From Bryoerythrophyllum caledonicum (Eukaryota > Streptophyta > Bryopsida > Pottiales > Pottiaceae), in contig OZ020525.1 of the NCBI GenBank assembly GCA_963971425.1, positions 16,250,187 through 16,314,186 of the forward strand: a stretch of DNA of 64,000 bases, read 5' to 3'. Below, piece by piece: positions 54,291 through 64,000 of the stretch. The stretch's first letter is position 1, and each line of letters begins with the position of its first letter. The position numbers and the translations under genes are program-made. The notes beneath the pieces were generated by a model. It had not been told where the DNA came from, searched no databases, and saw nothing but the letters and a program-made list of their open reading frames with translations.

Positions 54291-54969
54291 GTAAGTACTT
54301 AATGACCACGCCCAATTTTGGACCACATTAATCCCTTAAGGACCACGCCCAATTTTGGACCACATTAATCCCTTAAGGACCACGCCCAATTTTGCTCACA
54401 AATTAGTCCAAAACTGCCACTGTCAAAAAGAGGCATGAAAATTACATTTTTAAAGTGAAATTTTGGACTTTTAACGGTAAGATCTTAAAAATACTCCTAT
54501 ATGTACGCACCACTTAGTTTTGGTTACAATCCACCGCACGGATATGAAGATTATAGCGTTTGAAGTTTAAGAAAATGCTCTTAAATTCCCCCTTGCCCAA
54601 CGATGTGTGAAATTGTTTTGACTTGTTAAAATGCTTTTTTACACTAAAAACAAAATTTTATTTTTGACATCTTCAAAGATAGTAATATTCTTTATATGTA
54701 TGAAAAATCTTAATCTGAATGGAAACTTCTAGCAATTTTTTGGAGCTGCCTAGAGTCCCCAATTTTGCACCTAGAATAATACAACTTTCTCTTTAAAGGT
54801 CCATTGTTAAAAAAATGTCGCATTGGTTGGAAGCGTATTCGTTGGAAGCGCAAGGATCCAAGGAACTTAGATTAGGCCGCGGATCAAACAAAGATGAAGT
54901 ATTGGTTCACCAATTCACAAAATACTCCTAAAGTGACCACCTGTGGGCCGCTTGTCCTTAAAGGGTTAA
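54291..54969 (+). mobile_element. Deleted copy of the TTAA family with tandem end repeats
   Basis: Right end GTCCTTAAAGGG-TTAA (54966-54969). The left end TTAA-TCCCTTAAGGACCACG is present twice in full (54328, 54365) and once in part (about 54298) as a 37-bp tandem. The inside matches the family (CCGCACGGATATGAAGATTATAG, in two short pieces), with an inner deletion relative to the 953-bp copies. Confidence 0.65.
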
Positions 54970-55155
54970 ATAAGCAATGAGCTTGAGCTTGGGATGAGTC
55001 CATGCCAAAATACTCAAGAATCTATACACATGAGCTTTCACACTGGGGACCGGAGTTCTTCTTCTTCTTCTTGTACATGAGCTTTAAAGAGCGGTAAACC
55101 GATCATATTTTGCTAGTCAACTATAGCCACAAGGTAAAAGTTGGCATATATGGTA

Positions 55156-55494
55156 CACTAAAAATTATATTTAGTGTTGGATGACAATTGGTGTATTTAC
55201 CACCATCATGCCCCAACACTATTTGTCAACTTGTGGACAATTAGTGTATTGGGGCCACCATTTCTTAATGGCAGCCTCCCTTTTAGCCGCCAAAGTTGCA
55301 AGTTGCATAATTAATGTATATTTCAAAATCTAACACTAAATGTCAACTTCTTCATTTTTCAATTCTTTAAATCTTACTATTGTTCACAATTGGTGTTGGA
55401 ATTGACAATTAGAGTTGCTACAATTCTACCCTTGTTGACAATTGGTGTTGTTGTTCGTGTTTAGTGTTGCCAACACTAAATATAATTTTTAGTG
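55156..55494. mobile_element. 339-bp TA-flanked MITE with 25-bp inverted ends
   Basis: Ends CACTAAAAATTATATTTAG and CTAAATATAATTTTTAGTG, perfect inverted repeats of about 25 bases, flanked by TA. GACAATTGGTGT words repeat inside on both strands. The flank (GTAAAAGTTGGCATATATGGTA) occurs again at 55546-55570 without an insert, and comparison gives TA as the duplication. A TA duplication favours the Tc1/mariner group in spite of the CACTA-like first bases. Confidence 0.8.
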
Positions 55495-56335
55495 TAGCAA
55501 ATGTGGGCCTCATATGTCTCATGTGGTTGTAATTATCCACATGGTAAAAGTTGGCATATATGGTAACATATGTGGGTCTCATATGCCCCATGTGAGAGGC
55601 CTCAATGATGTGATGGTAGCGACAATCAAAAGATCACAATTCTCCTGTAATTGATGTGTGGACTTGGTGTTGAAAGTTACCTCTGCCATCCTGTCAATGT
55701 GAGGTTTCCTAAAGTATTAACAATTGGTTGATCATCTTATTTTACTTTGAGGCCATGGAGCTAGAGAGAGAATAAAACCATTTTCCTTGCAAGACTGAGG
55801 AATACTTGAGGATTAGAGCTTTGATTAAATTTAAATACTTCATAATTTAACATAATAAGAACTATGTTTATGGAATATGAACTTTGAAAACTATCATTTG
55901 TAGTATCAAAATAATAAATTGACTAATAATGATTTCAAACCAATTCTAAACATAGAATCATATTTTACACTATTAGAACATATTAAAAAAAATGACCGCA
56001 AAAAATGGAGGATTATAGCATTTAAGATAGGTTCAACGGCGTTTTTGCACCTTGATTTCACAAGGGCAACACTCTATAATTTTATGACCTTGTGATCTTG
56101 ATTTGATAATCCAAACAATGAAACTAAAAATTACTATACCCTCTTGAGGCAAAAAAAGATTAAAAAAAGTGAATCATCCCAAAATTAAATGTCCATCTAT
56201 GTTGAAGATTTTGTTTTTGCACAAAGTCTAGAAATTGTAACCTTTCTTGGTGTGAATTTTTTGCCATGTAGCATGTTTTTTGGTAATATCCGAAGATGAG
56301 TATGTTGATTAGTGGTATGTAGAATCTCAAATTCT
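55495..56335. other. No gene recognised
   Basis: Holds the repeated flank of the MITE (55537-55600) and AT-rich sequence; a GACCGCAAAAAATGGAGG stretch near 55995 may be a relic of the TTAA family. Confidence 0.45.
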
Positions 56336-57272
56336 TTAACCTCTAAAGGACCAAATCTCCTTCGGGGGGATTTCTGATTTTGGGCAGGTTCTTAAAATTC
56401 AAAAAAAATCCTTTTACTCTGAAATTTTTATTCTAGATTGCCTCTGATAAGAGCTTCGTGGAGATATTTTTATTTTATTTTTTGGATTTGTGGTTTGAAG
56501 GTTAGGACCACTTAAAGCCAAAAGTGGGGACTCCGGGCACCTCCAAAATTTTTGACAAAAGTTTCTATTGACATTGAGATTTTTCTCACTTGTAAAGAAT
56601 ATTTCCTTCTTTGGAAATCTTCAAAAAAAATCTTGTCTTTAGTGTAAAAAGGCATTTTATTCCAAGTCAAACATTTTCACACATTGTCGGGCAACGGGGG
56701 AAAAAAAATTCATCTTTTCTACATAAAACCTAGAGATCTTCATATTTTTCACTTTTTAATTTTTCAACAATAATATGTGGTGAAAACCTTCTTATTGACC
56801 GTTTGGATTATCATTCAAATACATACGTAGTTCACAAAAAAATAAAACGTGAAATGGCAATTTTTGAACCTCCACTCCTTGCACACTTGTTTTGAATATG
56901 CTACACCCCTTTTTTACCTATAAAAATTGGTGTACAAGGAAATAACATCATGCTTAAGACAATGGTAAAAGATTTAGACCTTGTACAATGCAAAAATCTG
57001 ATACAAAGTGAAGTCAAAGTCTGCTTATCTACTCAACGTAGGGAAGAAAATGAACCATTGTTTTGACTTTTAAGTTTTAAATCTAAAAAATATCAATCCG
57101 TGTAGTGATTGCAACCAAAATTTAATGGCATGTTTATGTAGAAGTCTATTTTAAGATCTTATGGTTGAAAATCCGAAATTCACTTTAAAATGTGATTTTC
57201 ATGTCTCTTTTTGGCAGTGGCAGTTTTGGACTGGTTTTAGAGCGAAAGTGGTCGTGGTCCTTTAGGGGTTGA
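56336..57272 (-). mobile_element. 937-bp copy of the TTAA family
   Basis: Left TTAA-CCTCTAAAGGACCA, right TGGTCCTTTAGGGG-TTGA, the last site having one change from TTAA. Inner words match the 954-bp copy at 48510 in the same orientation (CACCTCCAAAA, CATTTTCACACATTG, CTAGAGATCTTCATA, CTCCTTGCACACTTG). Older than the two longest copies by its number of changes. Confidence 0.75.
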
Positions 57273-58174
57273 AGTAACTTCGTAAACTACCTAAACTGCC
57301 TACTATCACACAGAAAGAAACATTGTCAATTAGTGAAGTCATTTCAACTTGCCCAACAATCACAAGAGAACCTTGGTCCATTGAGGAGCAAATATATTGC
57401 TATGATGCTTGTTGTATTGGCGGTTTTCACAATTTTGTTGAGAACTGTGTTCTTTCCTTTTTACCAATTTGTATTCTTTTTTCCTATACTCATGCAACAA
57501 TTCTAACAATCCTACTTCATCTAAATAATAGAGCTTGTTCAAGTTAGAAATATGCTGTCAAAAAATAATAATGCTTGATTCACACTTCAGATTTGCATCT
57601 AGAAATTTCTCTACAAAATTGCCAATAGTTAGGTAAAAGACACTATTCCTATTAGCATAAGCCATGGAACACATGCTTTGGCATTTGGCATAAAATTTTC
57701 CCAAAGCCTATAGACCTCCCAAAATAAGAGGGCCAAAAAATGATCCCCATGGACCCCATTGCCAGTAAGACAAGGCCCATCTCCAAAAAAAAAGTTCATA
57801 GCACCAAGGTACAGACATCCCATCACCCAACGTAAAAGAATATTCTTCAAGCTGAGCCAATAAAAAATGTTTGTACTCCTGATCACCAAACAATTTCCAT
57901 CATCTAGTTAATTTGCATTCTTTGGTTTCCATGCTCCAATTTGGATTTTCCCTACAATGCAACATGGGACCAACTATCATGAATTGTTTTATGTGCTTTT
58001 CCACCCCTTACCAAATAGCCCTGCTTCAACACCCTGCAATTTATTCATTCTGAAAATTATGGTTCTATTTGCACTAAAATATTCTGATTCCAGCTGCGGT
58101 TACATTCAAGGCTCAAGTTGTACAGTCTAACAATATTGAAGAGAGTACCAGCAGCACAAAAGTTGAAGAGAATA
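57273..58174. other. No gene recognised
   Basis: Contains the repeat shared with 50180-50320 (57700-57860); short frames without resemblance to known families. Confidence 0.45.
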
Positions 58175-58507
58175 GAGTTTTCCTGAAAGTGCTTCCCGAA
58201 TGGGCAAGTCAGGAGGAATATGGTGCCACAGAGTATGAGATGTACAAACGGAAAGAAAGAGAGCATGAGGAAATTTCATTTTGCCTTTTTCTGCACCAAT
58301 GAAATGCTTTACAATCAATATTTTTGGTCCCTACCCCATGCAAGCTAAAGCTCCCCCATAGTACCCTAAGTTCACAGGGTTGACCAATAGTTCCCCCAAA
58401 CCTTTCCCAAGCCAAGACACCATGTGCATGTGGTCCCGGTTACTAACATAAGACCCTTAGATTTGGGGTACCTATCCAGTGTATTTTGGTGACTTTTAGG
58501 AAAACTC
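58175..58507 (+). mobile_element. Twin MITE 1 (about 333 bp)
   Basis: Ends GAGTTTTCCTGAAAGT and ACTTTTAGGAAAACTC, inserted in the sequence AGAGAATACCAAC with AATA on both sides. Its inverted twin is at 58621. No coding capacity. Confidence 0.7.
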
Positions 58508-58620
58508 AAATACCAACAACACAAAAGTTGAAGAGAATACCAACAGCACAAAAGTTGAAGAGAATACCAGCAGGACAAAGGTTGAAGAGAATACCAGCAC
58601 AACAAAGGTTGAAGAGAATA
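58508..58620 (+). repeat. 27-bp minisatellite
   Basis: About four units of AATACCAACAGCACAAAAGT plus TGAAGAG, continuing as single units outside both twin MITEs (about 58145-58174 and 58956-58990). Confidence 0.8.
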
Positions 58621-58955
58621 GAGTTTTCCTGAAAGTCATCAAAATACACCAGATAGATACCCCAAATCTTAGGGTCTTATGTTAGTAACCGGGACCACAT
58701 GCACATGGTGTCTTGGCTTGGGAAAGGTTTGGAGGAACTATTGGTCAATCCTTTGAGAACTCAGGGTACTATGGGGGAGCTTTAGCTTGCATGGGGTAGG
58801 GTCCAAGAACATTAATTGCAAAACATTTCATTGGTGCAGAAAAAGGCAATATGAAATTTCCTCATGCTCTCTTTCTTTCCGTTTATACATCTCATACTAC
58901 CTGGCACCATATTCCTCCTGACTTGCCTTTTCCGGAAGCACTTTCAGGAAAACTC
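58621..58955 (-). mobile_element. Twin MITE 2 (about 335 bp, inverted)
   Basis: Reverse-complement copy of 58175-58507 with scattered changes, inserted at the same position of another 27-bp unit (AGAGAATA before, AATACCAAC after). Confidence 0.7.
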
Positions 58956-58990
58956 TAATACCAACAGGACAAAGGTTGAACAGAATACCA

Positions 58991-59290
58991 CCAGCACAAA
59001 TGAATGATGGAAAAGAATCATAGATTTGCATGGCCACACAGCCTATTGGCCGCGCCACCATGTGAAACCGAATCGTCGCCATGCAGGTCAAACCAAACGA
59101 ATCAGCATTGTATGCCACCCCGGGGTCCTGCCGAACCCAGCCAGCGAGGAATGGAGTTGATTTGTGAACAAACTAATTCTCTTCTTCAATATCCAATAAC
59201 ATTTTAGGGTTAAATTTTGATTTAGGGTTAGGTGGATAGGGCCAAGGTTCTTTCAATGTAGGGTTCTACATATTTCTTGCATATATTCCT
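58991..59290. other. No gene recognised
   Basis: Short frames only; probably upstream sequence of the MULE gene. Confidence 0.4.
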
Positions 59291-59359
59291 TTAAAGTGTG
59301 TGTGTCGATATGTGTGTATTTTATTCTAGATTTTTTCATGGAAATTTGAGAACTTTGAG

Positions 59360-62300
59360 TATGGAGACCAATGAGGAGCTTCCAGATGGAGATGTATTCT
59401 ATTCCTCTAATTTTGAAGATGATGTAGAAAATTTGCTTGGAGTAGAGGAGTTCCTTATTGGTGTGCATGAAGATGGTGGTTTATCTTCCTTTAATGCAAC
59501 ATTCTAAGACTCCTATTTTGAACCTCCGGAATATGATGAGAGTGCAAAGTATGAGAGGCAATGGGAGGAATGACAATGTGATGAAAATCAAGGGCATGAG
59601 GGGCATTGTTGAGAAGGCACTTATCAATGCCGATGACAAACATTTATTATTAACTACAACCGTTAATGCAATTTGAACTCGGTAGAACACAAATATTCAT
59701 GTGGGTGGGATACATTCATCATTTATACAAAATTGCCTTCAATATTCTCAAAAATGTCAAGTATCCAAATGGTGGGATTAAATTTATACTATTCCCCATG
59801 AGGATTTAAACGCCACTCTTGATGCACTATGTTTGCAATACATTGTACTTAGAAGGCGTTCTAAGTGCTTTAAGTTCAAACGGCATACAGTGACATTCTA
59901 TCGGTTTCATAGAGGTGGAAACAAAAACCGTGCTCACAATTAGAGAGTTGATGCACAACCATTGCAAGATAAAAATTCCAAACGGGAGAGGAAATCTAGG
60001 CTATGCAATTGTTGTTTTCAAAATTAAGACATTGGAATCTAGAATGGTATAGGAAATTTCAAGTGATGAGCTAAAAATCAAAGTGCATGTTTCCATGTAT
60101 GTGCACACAAAACACAATGGGCATCAACCGGGTTTTGATGCTAATAGTTTCCCTTTACCCGTTCACCGCTATATTATATCTTGGGCCATGGAAAATTTGA
60201 AGTATATGTACTCTACAGCAGCGGTGGCGACAACATCAGAATGAGATCAAGAGCTGTTTCGTCAGAGTGTTAGGGAATTAGAATGCACCACTCACCGATT
60301 TCATATTATCAAGACTGAAGTCCAAGTACTTGCGTATTCAATGAGAATAAATGGTAAGTGATATTATATTCTTTTTTACTTTTTGTGAAAGTGATTTAAG
60401 ATTTGAACATCATTCTTATTGAATTTTATTCATGTGCACTGTATTTTGTAAAGACTCTCTTTGCAAAAACGATTGGGAGGCTGCTTAAGTTGAGATCACT
60501 AGATTATAAGCTTAAGGGAGAGATATTTATTATCAACCTTATGCGCCAACAGAGATTGACCCGAGGAAAAGGCCATTTGTAGTTCTTATTCAATTTGAGT
60601 TTATGAAATCAATCGTAGAAAGATTTTCTCCAAATAATTCATGGGCCCTGGGGCCTGGATTCCACATTCAAAATAAACCAATATGGGTTGCGTCTTTATG
60701 CCGCACTTGTTCCAAACCAAGATGGAAAAGGGCTTCCAATTTTCTATATGTTATGTAGCAACAATGTTTAAGATGGTCATGAGGGAATTGCTTTAGAGTT
60801 AGCTCTAAAGCATGTGTTTACTTCAATTGGTGAAGTACGCCTGTCCGCAATTGTCATTGACAAATTTAACATGTGGTTAACCGCAATCACCAATGTGGTT
60901 GATAACAATCTTTATTGTTGGACTATGGAAGGGGAAAATAGAGTGCAAATAGCGGGAAGAGTTCTTTAATGTCACTTCCATGTTATAAAAGCATCGAGTG
61001 AGAATCTTTTCACACAAGTTCCAATGGCAGATAAAGACCGAGTTGGTAGGCGTGAAATGTTTTGATGAACTGTCTAGATGAAAATCATTTTGATGAAAAT
61101 TTGACCAGCTTTGTAAAGGAATTTGAGCACATACCTTTTTTCAGACCATACATATTTACAGGTTGGCTGGTTTAAGTGTGCCTTGGTGAAGATTATGGCC
61201 AAAGTTTGGCAGACTTTTTTCTTATGGTGGTATGTATACCACTAATCACGTCAAACGCCATTGGGAATTGATAAAATACACTTTGTTACAGGCAAGGTCA
61301 ACTAGTCTCTTTGAGACCTCATTGTAGCCATTGTTGGGATTGCAAAAGATGACACCCGCATTGGGCAACTGGCTGTCTTGAATCAATTCAAGATGACACA
61401 ACGCATCAGTGATTATTTTTGTTATTTTATATCTTTCAAATAATCTTTCATTTCTTGTTTGATGTTGATATATAACTAATATCTTTGACATATAGGTGAT
61501 TTGGAGAGGTTTTCAAGAAAGGGGAATGATAGACGACATTGACGTCATTTGAAAGGAGGAGAGAGGATTTTTATAGCTTATGTATTGGCTGCTTTTAATG
61601 TGTTACAAGTGGTGGATGAGGCACATTTATTATTCCATATTCAAAGTGAGAGTAATGATGGCATGTGGTATAATGTGTCTTTAAACACACACTTTTGTGA
61701 TTGTCCGGATCAAAATTCTACTTGCAAACATATTTTGGAGGTGCAATGCATTGTTAAAGAATATTTTAAAATGTCAAGGGAGAATGAAGTTGTAGAGGAG
61801 ATGATGCCAATGGAAAACAATATTATTATGTAGCACCAATCTCTCCAACAATCATGGGAGTAGAGGTTGGTGGACATTCAAAATCAGATGATACAAGTGT
61901 GAAATTGTTGGGTGCAATTAAAGAAACAGAGACTTTGTTACAAAGTGTGAAAGCTTCTATTGGAGACTATACCGAGGATGAGGAGAAACACAAGGTACAT
62001 AGTCTTCAAAGTTTTTGTAGTTCATTTTTTGAGCCTTTTACGTACCAGAGGCTTGCCACTTAATCTATTGATCTTCCTCGCCATATATCTATCTTTGTTA
62101 TACAAGAGAATGTTAAACGCACAAGGATGGGACATGGGAAAAAGATTGTGGCATCAGAGAGTGTTAAAAGAGGTGCTTCACAACCTCCTTTCAAGCGGCC
62201 CTCCCATATGCTTAATATATTACATTCAAAACAAAAGAGAGCCATCTTTTGCAAACTTCCAAAAATTACTTGTGAGATTTGTGCTACAAAGACTCTAGTG

Positions 62301-62360
62301 GAAGGAGGTGCAACATCGGTTTCTTGCAAAAACTGTGACCATCAAAAGTTCGTGCAATAA
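59360..62360 (+). pseudogene. MULE (Mutator-like) transposase gene, decayed
   Basis: The start may be METNEELPDGDVFY near 59361. Further pieces in shifting frames: HTVTFYRFHRGGNKNRAHN, NGHQPGFDANSFPLPVHRYI, an intron with donor at 60353 and acceptor near 60450, then YGLRLYAALVPNQDGKGLPI and SAIVIDKFNMWLTAITNV with an Asp of the DDE core, CHFHVIKASSENLF, and the SWIM zinc finger FCDCPDQNSTCKHILE (C-x-C...C-x-H) at 61690-61740. The C-terminal part has CEICATKTLVEGG and SCKNC near 62280. This order (core, then SWIM) is that of MuDR/FAR1-related transposases. More than ten stops or shifts show it is dead. Terminal repeats were not found. Confidence 0.8.
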
Positions 62361-62519
62361 ATTTGAAGTTGTGTTGATTTTATATAGCATTGAAGTCCAT
62401 GATTAATTAGAATTACAATGTCATGTGCAATAATTATACACTTGAATGATGTTATTGAGGTTTCCTTTCTTTATTTATAGACCTATGTAATTCATAAGTA
62501 TTTGTTTAATTGCTAGCTT

Positions 62520-62700
62520 ATAAAGGACCAAGGAATTTAACAGGAATTTCTACTCCTTTGATTAAAAACTACCAAGACTAGATTTTTTGAGAAAGTAACC
62601 GTAGGATCTTCTTCAAAACTTATATGAGAGGATGTAGTAAAAAAATTGTGAATTTAGACCGTACGGATTGAAAGATAATGGTAATCAAAGTAAGATGTCC
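62520..62700 (+). mobile_element. Short fragment of the TTAA family
   Basis: AAAGGACCAAGGAATTTAAC at the left, then AACCGTAGGATCTTC and GACCGTACGGATTGAAAGAT match the family in the right order; the rest is missing. Confidence 0.5.
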
Positions 62701-62893
62701 TTTGGGGGTTTGAGTTGGTGGTGAGGTTTGGACATTTGGACTCAATGTTCTAGAGCCGATGAGTTCTGGAGTCCCTACTAACCCTGCCATAGGCAAAGGC
62801 GGCGGCTAAGACCTGGATAGGGAGCCCGGGTATCGGGCAAGAAGCGCGTACCTGGGAGGTAGGGCGAGAAGGGAGCTGGTCAAAAGGAGGCTA

Positions 62894-63161
62894 GGGAGAA
62901 TTGACCCCCTCGCTCATCTTTACCCGAGAGGGCCACGAGGTGGTGGGGCCAAACTTGGCCCCTATTTTGTTTTTGGATGGGGACCTATTTATAGCATGAG
63001 GAGATTCCGTAGGATATACAATGGCCGTAGGCCCCAAATTTGTCAAAAAAAAATCCTAAAAATTCCTCTAAACCCCCAAAATAAGAGGGCCAGAAAAATG
63101 ACCCCATGCAATTATGACGGGGCCCACCTCGGGTAAGGATGAGCGAGGGGTCAATTCTCCC
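62894..63161. mobile_element. 268-bp GC-rich MITE, second copy
   Basis: Inverted ends of about 33 bases (GGGAGAATTGACCCC, then TCGCTCATC and TTACCCGAG) at both sides. The inside matches 49835-50104 in the opposite direction, and the lengths (268 and 270) agree. No clear target duplication was found. Confidence 0.75.
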
Positions 63162-63604
63162 TGGCCGTCGAAAGGAGGCGACCCGCCCTTCGTGGCGAGG
63201 GTGGACCGCCCCAACGTGGCATGCGCCAGACCGGGAAAGGTCCAATACGGTATCTCGTTCCCAGGATCCGAGTGGGCAGACTTCTGCGTCAACTCCTGGA
63301 ACCTGCAAGTGGGCCGCTCCAGTGGGAGGCGCTCACCATGCCGACACTGGCCGACACCTTCGCGAGGAGCTCACTAGAGTATAATTTCATGTGCACTGAT
63401 GCATCGATGTAGACATCCAGATCTATCACGAGGGAGCCGGATTTGAATGTGACGTTCCTTTTGTTCACTTACACGCGGTTTCATGGATTTTGAGCGGTTG
63501 TTCTAGTACTTTCAGACCAGGCTTCGGAGTGATTGATAATTGTACGCAGAGAGAGATTCAGGGGGTGTTGGATAGTTGGCGTAGTTTCTGTGGATTTCAC
63601 CGCG

Positions 63605-64000
63605 ATGGCGTCGAAGCGGAAAAATTTCGGAGTGGTTGCATTGGCTGGAACGTCTAGCAGCGCGTCGGTGTCCAAGTCGGTTTTGGACCCATCGGTGTTT
63701 TACAGCAGCTGGAAGGCTACTGCGACCAACAGCAACGGCGACGTCGTGGTGGCGCAGCACAGCATCCTGCACCCAAGCGGCGGCATCGCGTTCTTTCACA
63801 TGATGCTGGACGCGTCGTTCAGCACAAAGTCAAATGTGATGACGGGCGACAAGAAGCCCGTGTTCGAGTACTTGTTGAACAATTTCGAGCAGCTGGTGAC
63901 GGGCGCAGACACGCCCATGCTGCCGGATGACATCATCTACGTGTGGACGTTCAACAGGAAGACGACGCTGCTGTGCCGGGTGGAGAAGAAGAGCTTTCAT
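63605..64000 (+). CDS. vWA domain paralogue, N-terminal part (runs off the window)
   Basis: Starts MASKRKNFGVVALAG and continues open for 132 codons to the window edge. LDASFS in the place of LDGSGS keeps D-x-S-x-S of the metal site; VMTGDKKPVFEYLLNNFEQL and DDIIYVWTFNRKTTLLCRVE follow the intact protein at 51811 in order. The N-terminus and many positions differ, so it is an older paralogue, not part of the recent duplication. Third positions are GC-rich as in the other vWA gene. The Thr and second Asp of the metal site lie outside the window. Confidence 0.85.
   Translation, partial: MASKRKNFGVVALAGTSSSASVSKSVLDPSVFYSSWKATATNSNGDVVVAQHSILHPSGGIAFFHMMLDASFSTKSNVMTGDKKPVFEYLLNNFEQLVTGADTPMLPDDIIYVWTFNRKTTLLCRVEKKSFH

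Noticed and set aside
55156-55494. Calling this MITE a CACTA element
   Set aside because: The same-window empty site gives a TA duplication and not a 3-bp one, so the superficial CACTA start is not enough.

Overview
The window looks like nuclear DNA of a land plant, probably a non-seed plant with a large, transposon-filled genome. The lineage is my inference. It rests on broken pieces of plant-type genes (a Pro/Cys-patterned lipid-transfer protein, the membrane anchor of HMG-CoA reductase, the FF region of PRP40), on introns with GT-AG borders, and on the types of transposon present. Almost nothing here is an ordinary intact gene. The two best intact reading frames are a 331-residue von Willebrand factor A (vWA) protein at 51811-52806 and a 494-residue protein-kinase-like protein at 37295-38779. 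A third, the start of a divergent vWA paralogue, runs off the right edge at 63605. There are two 200-base assembly gaps (12525-12724 and 45180-45379).

Layout, left to right. 1-7254: the 3' part of a decayed Ty3/gypsy retrotransposon with its 3' LTR, which itself holds a tRNA-derived SINE. 7255-10100: no gene seen. 10101-14130: a TA-flanked block with inverted ends that holds a Helitron helicase remnant, Helitron 3' ends, and fragments of an SFI1-like gene and of HMG-CoA reductase; the reductase piece is split by a 773-bp hAT-type element with an exact 8-bp target duplication. 14131-20600: remains of a minus-strand retroelement. 21145-23727 and 47253-48430: one broken vWA gene with its upstream region, a paralogue of the intact locus at 50725-53020. 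49464-64000: vWA genes, several small transposon families, a dead lipid-transfer-protein gene and a dead MULE transposase.

The main result is a nested structure. The broken vWA gene is interrupted by a 671-bp element and by a 23.5-kb element (23728-47252). Both have CACAAGGGG-type inverted ends and 3-bp target duplications, and the vWA reading resumes after the large one. The 23.5-kb element holds a run of PRP40 exons, a palindromic repeat array, a SINE and a decayed hAT transposase gene. That transposase gene is in turn interrupted by a 9.4-kb hAT-type element (36333-45749, target duplication ATGTTAAC) whose main intact gene is the kinase-like protein. Inside that lie copies of a roughly 950-bp family with TTAA target sites and CCC-beginning ends, as in piggyBac elements; further copies lie elsewhere in the window. 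Because related filled and empty sites occur in the same window, several insertion boundaries can be read to the base.
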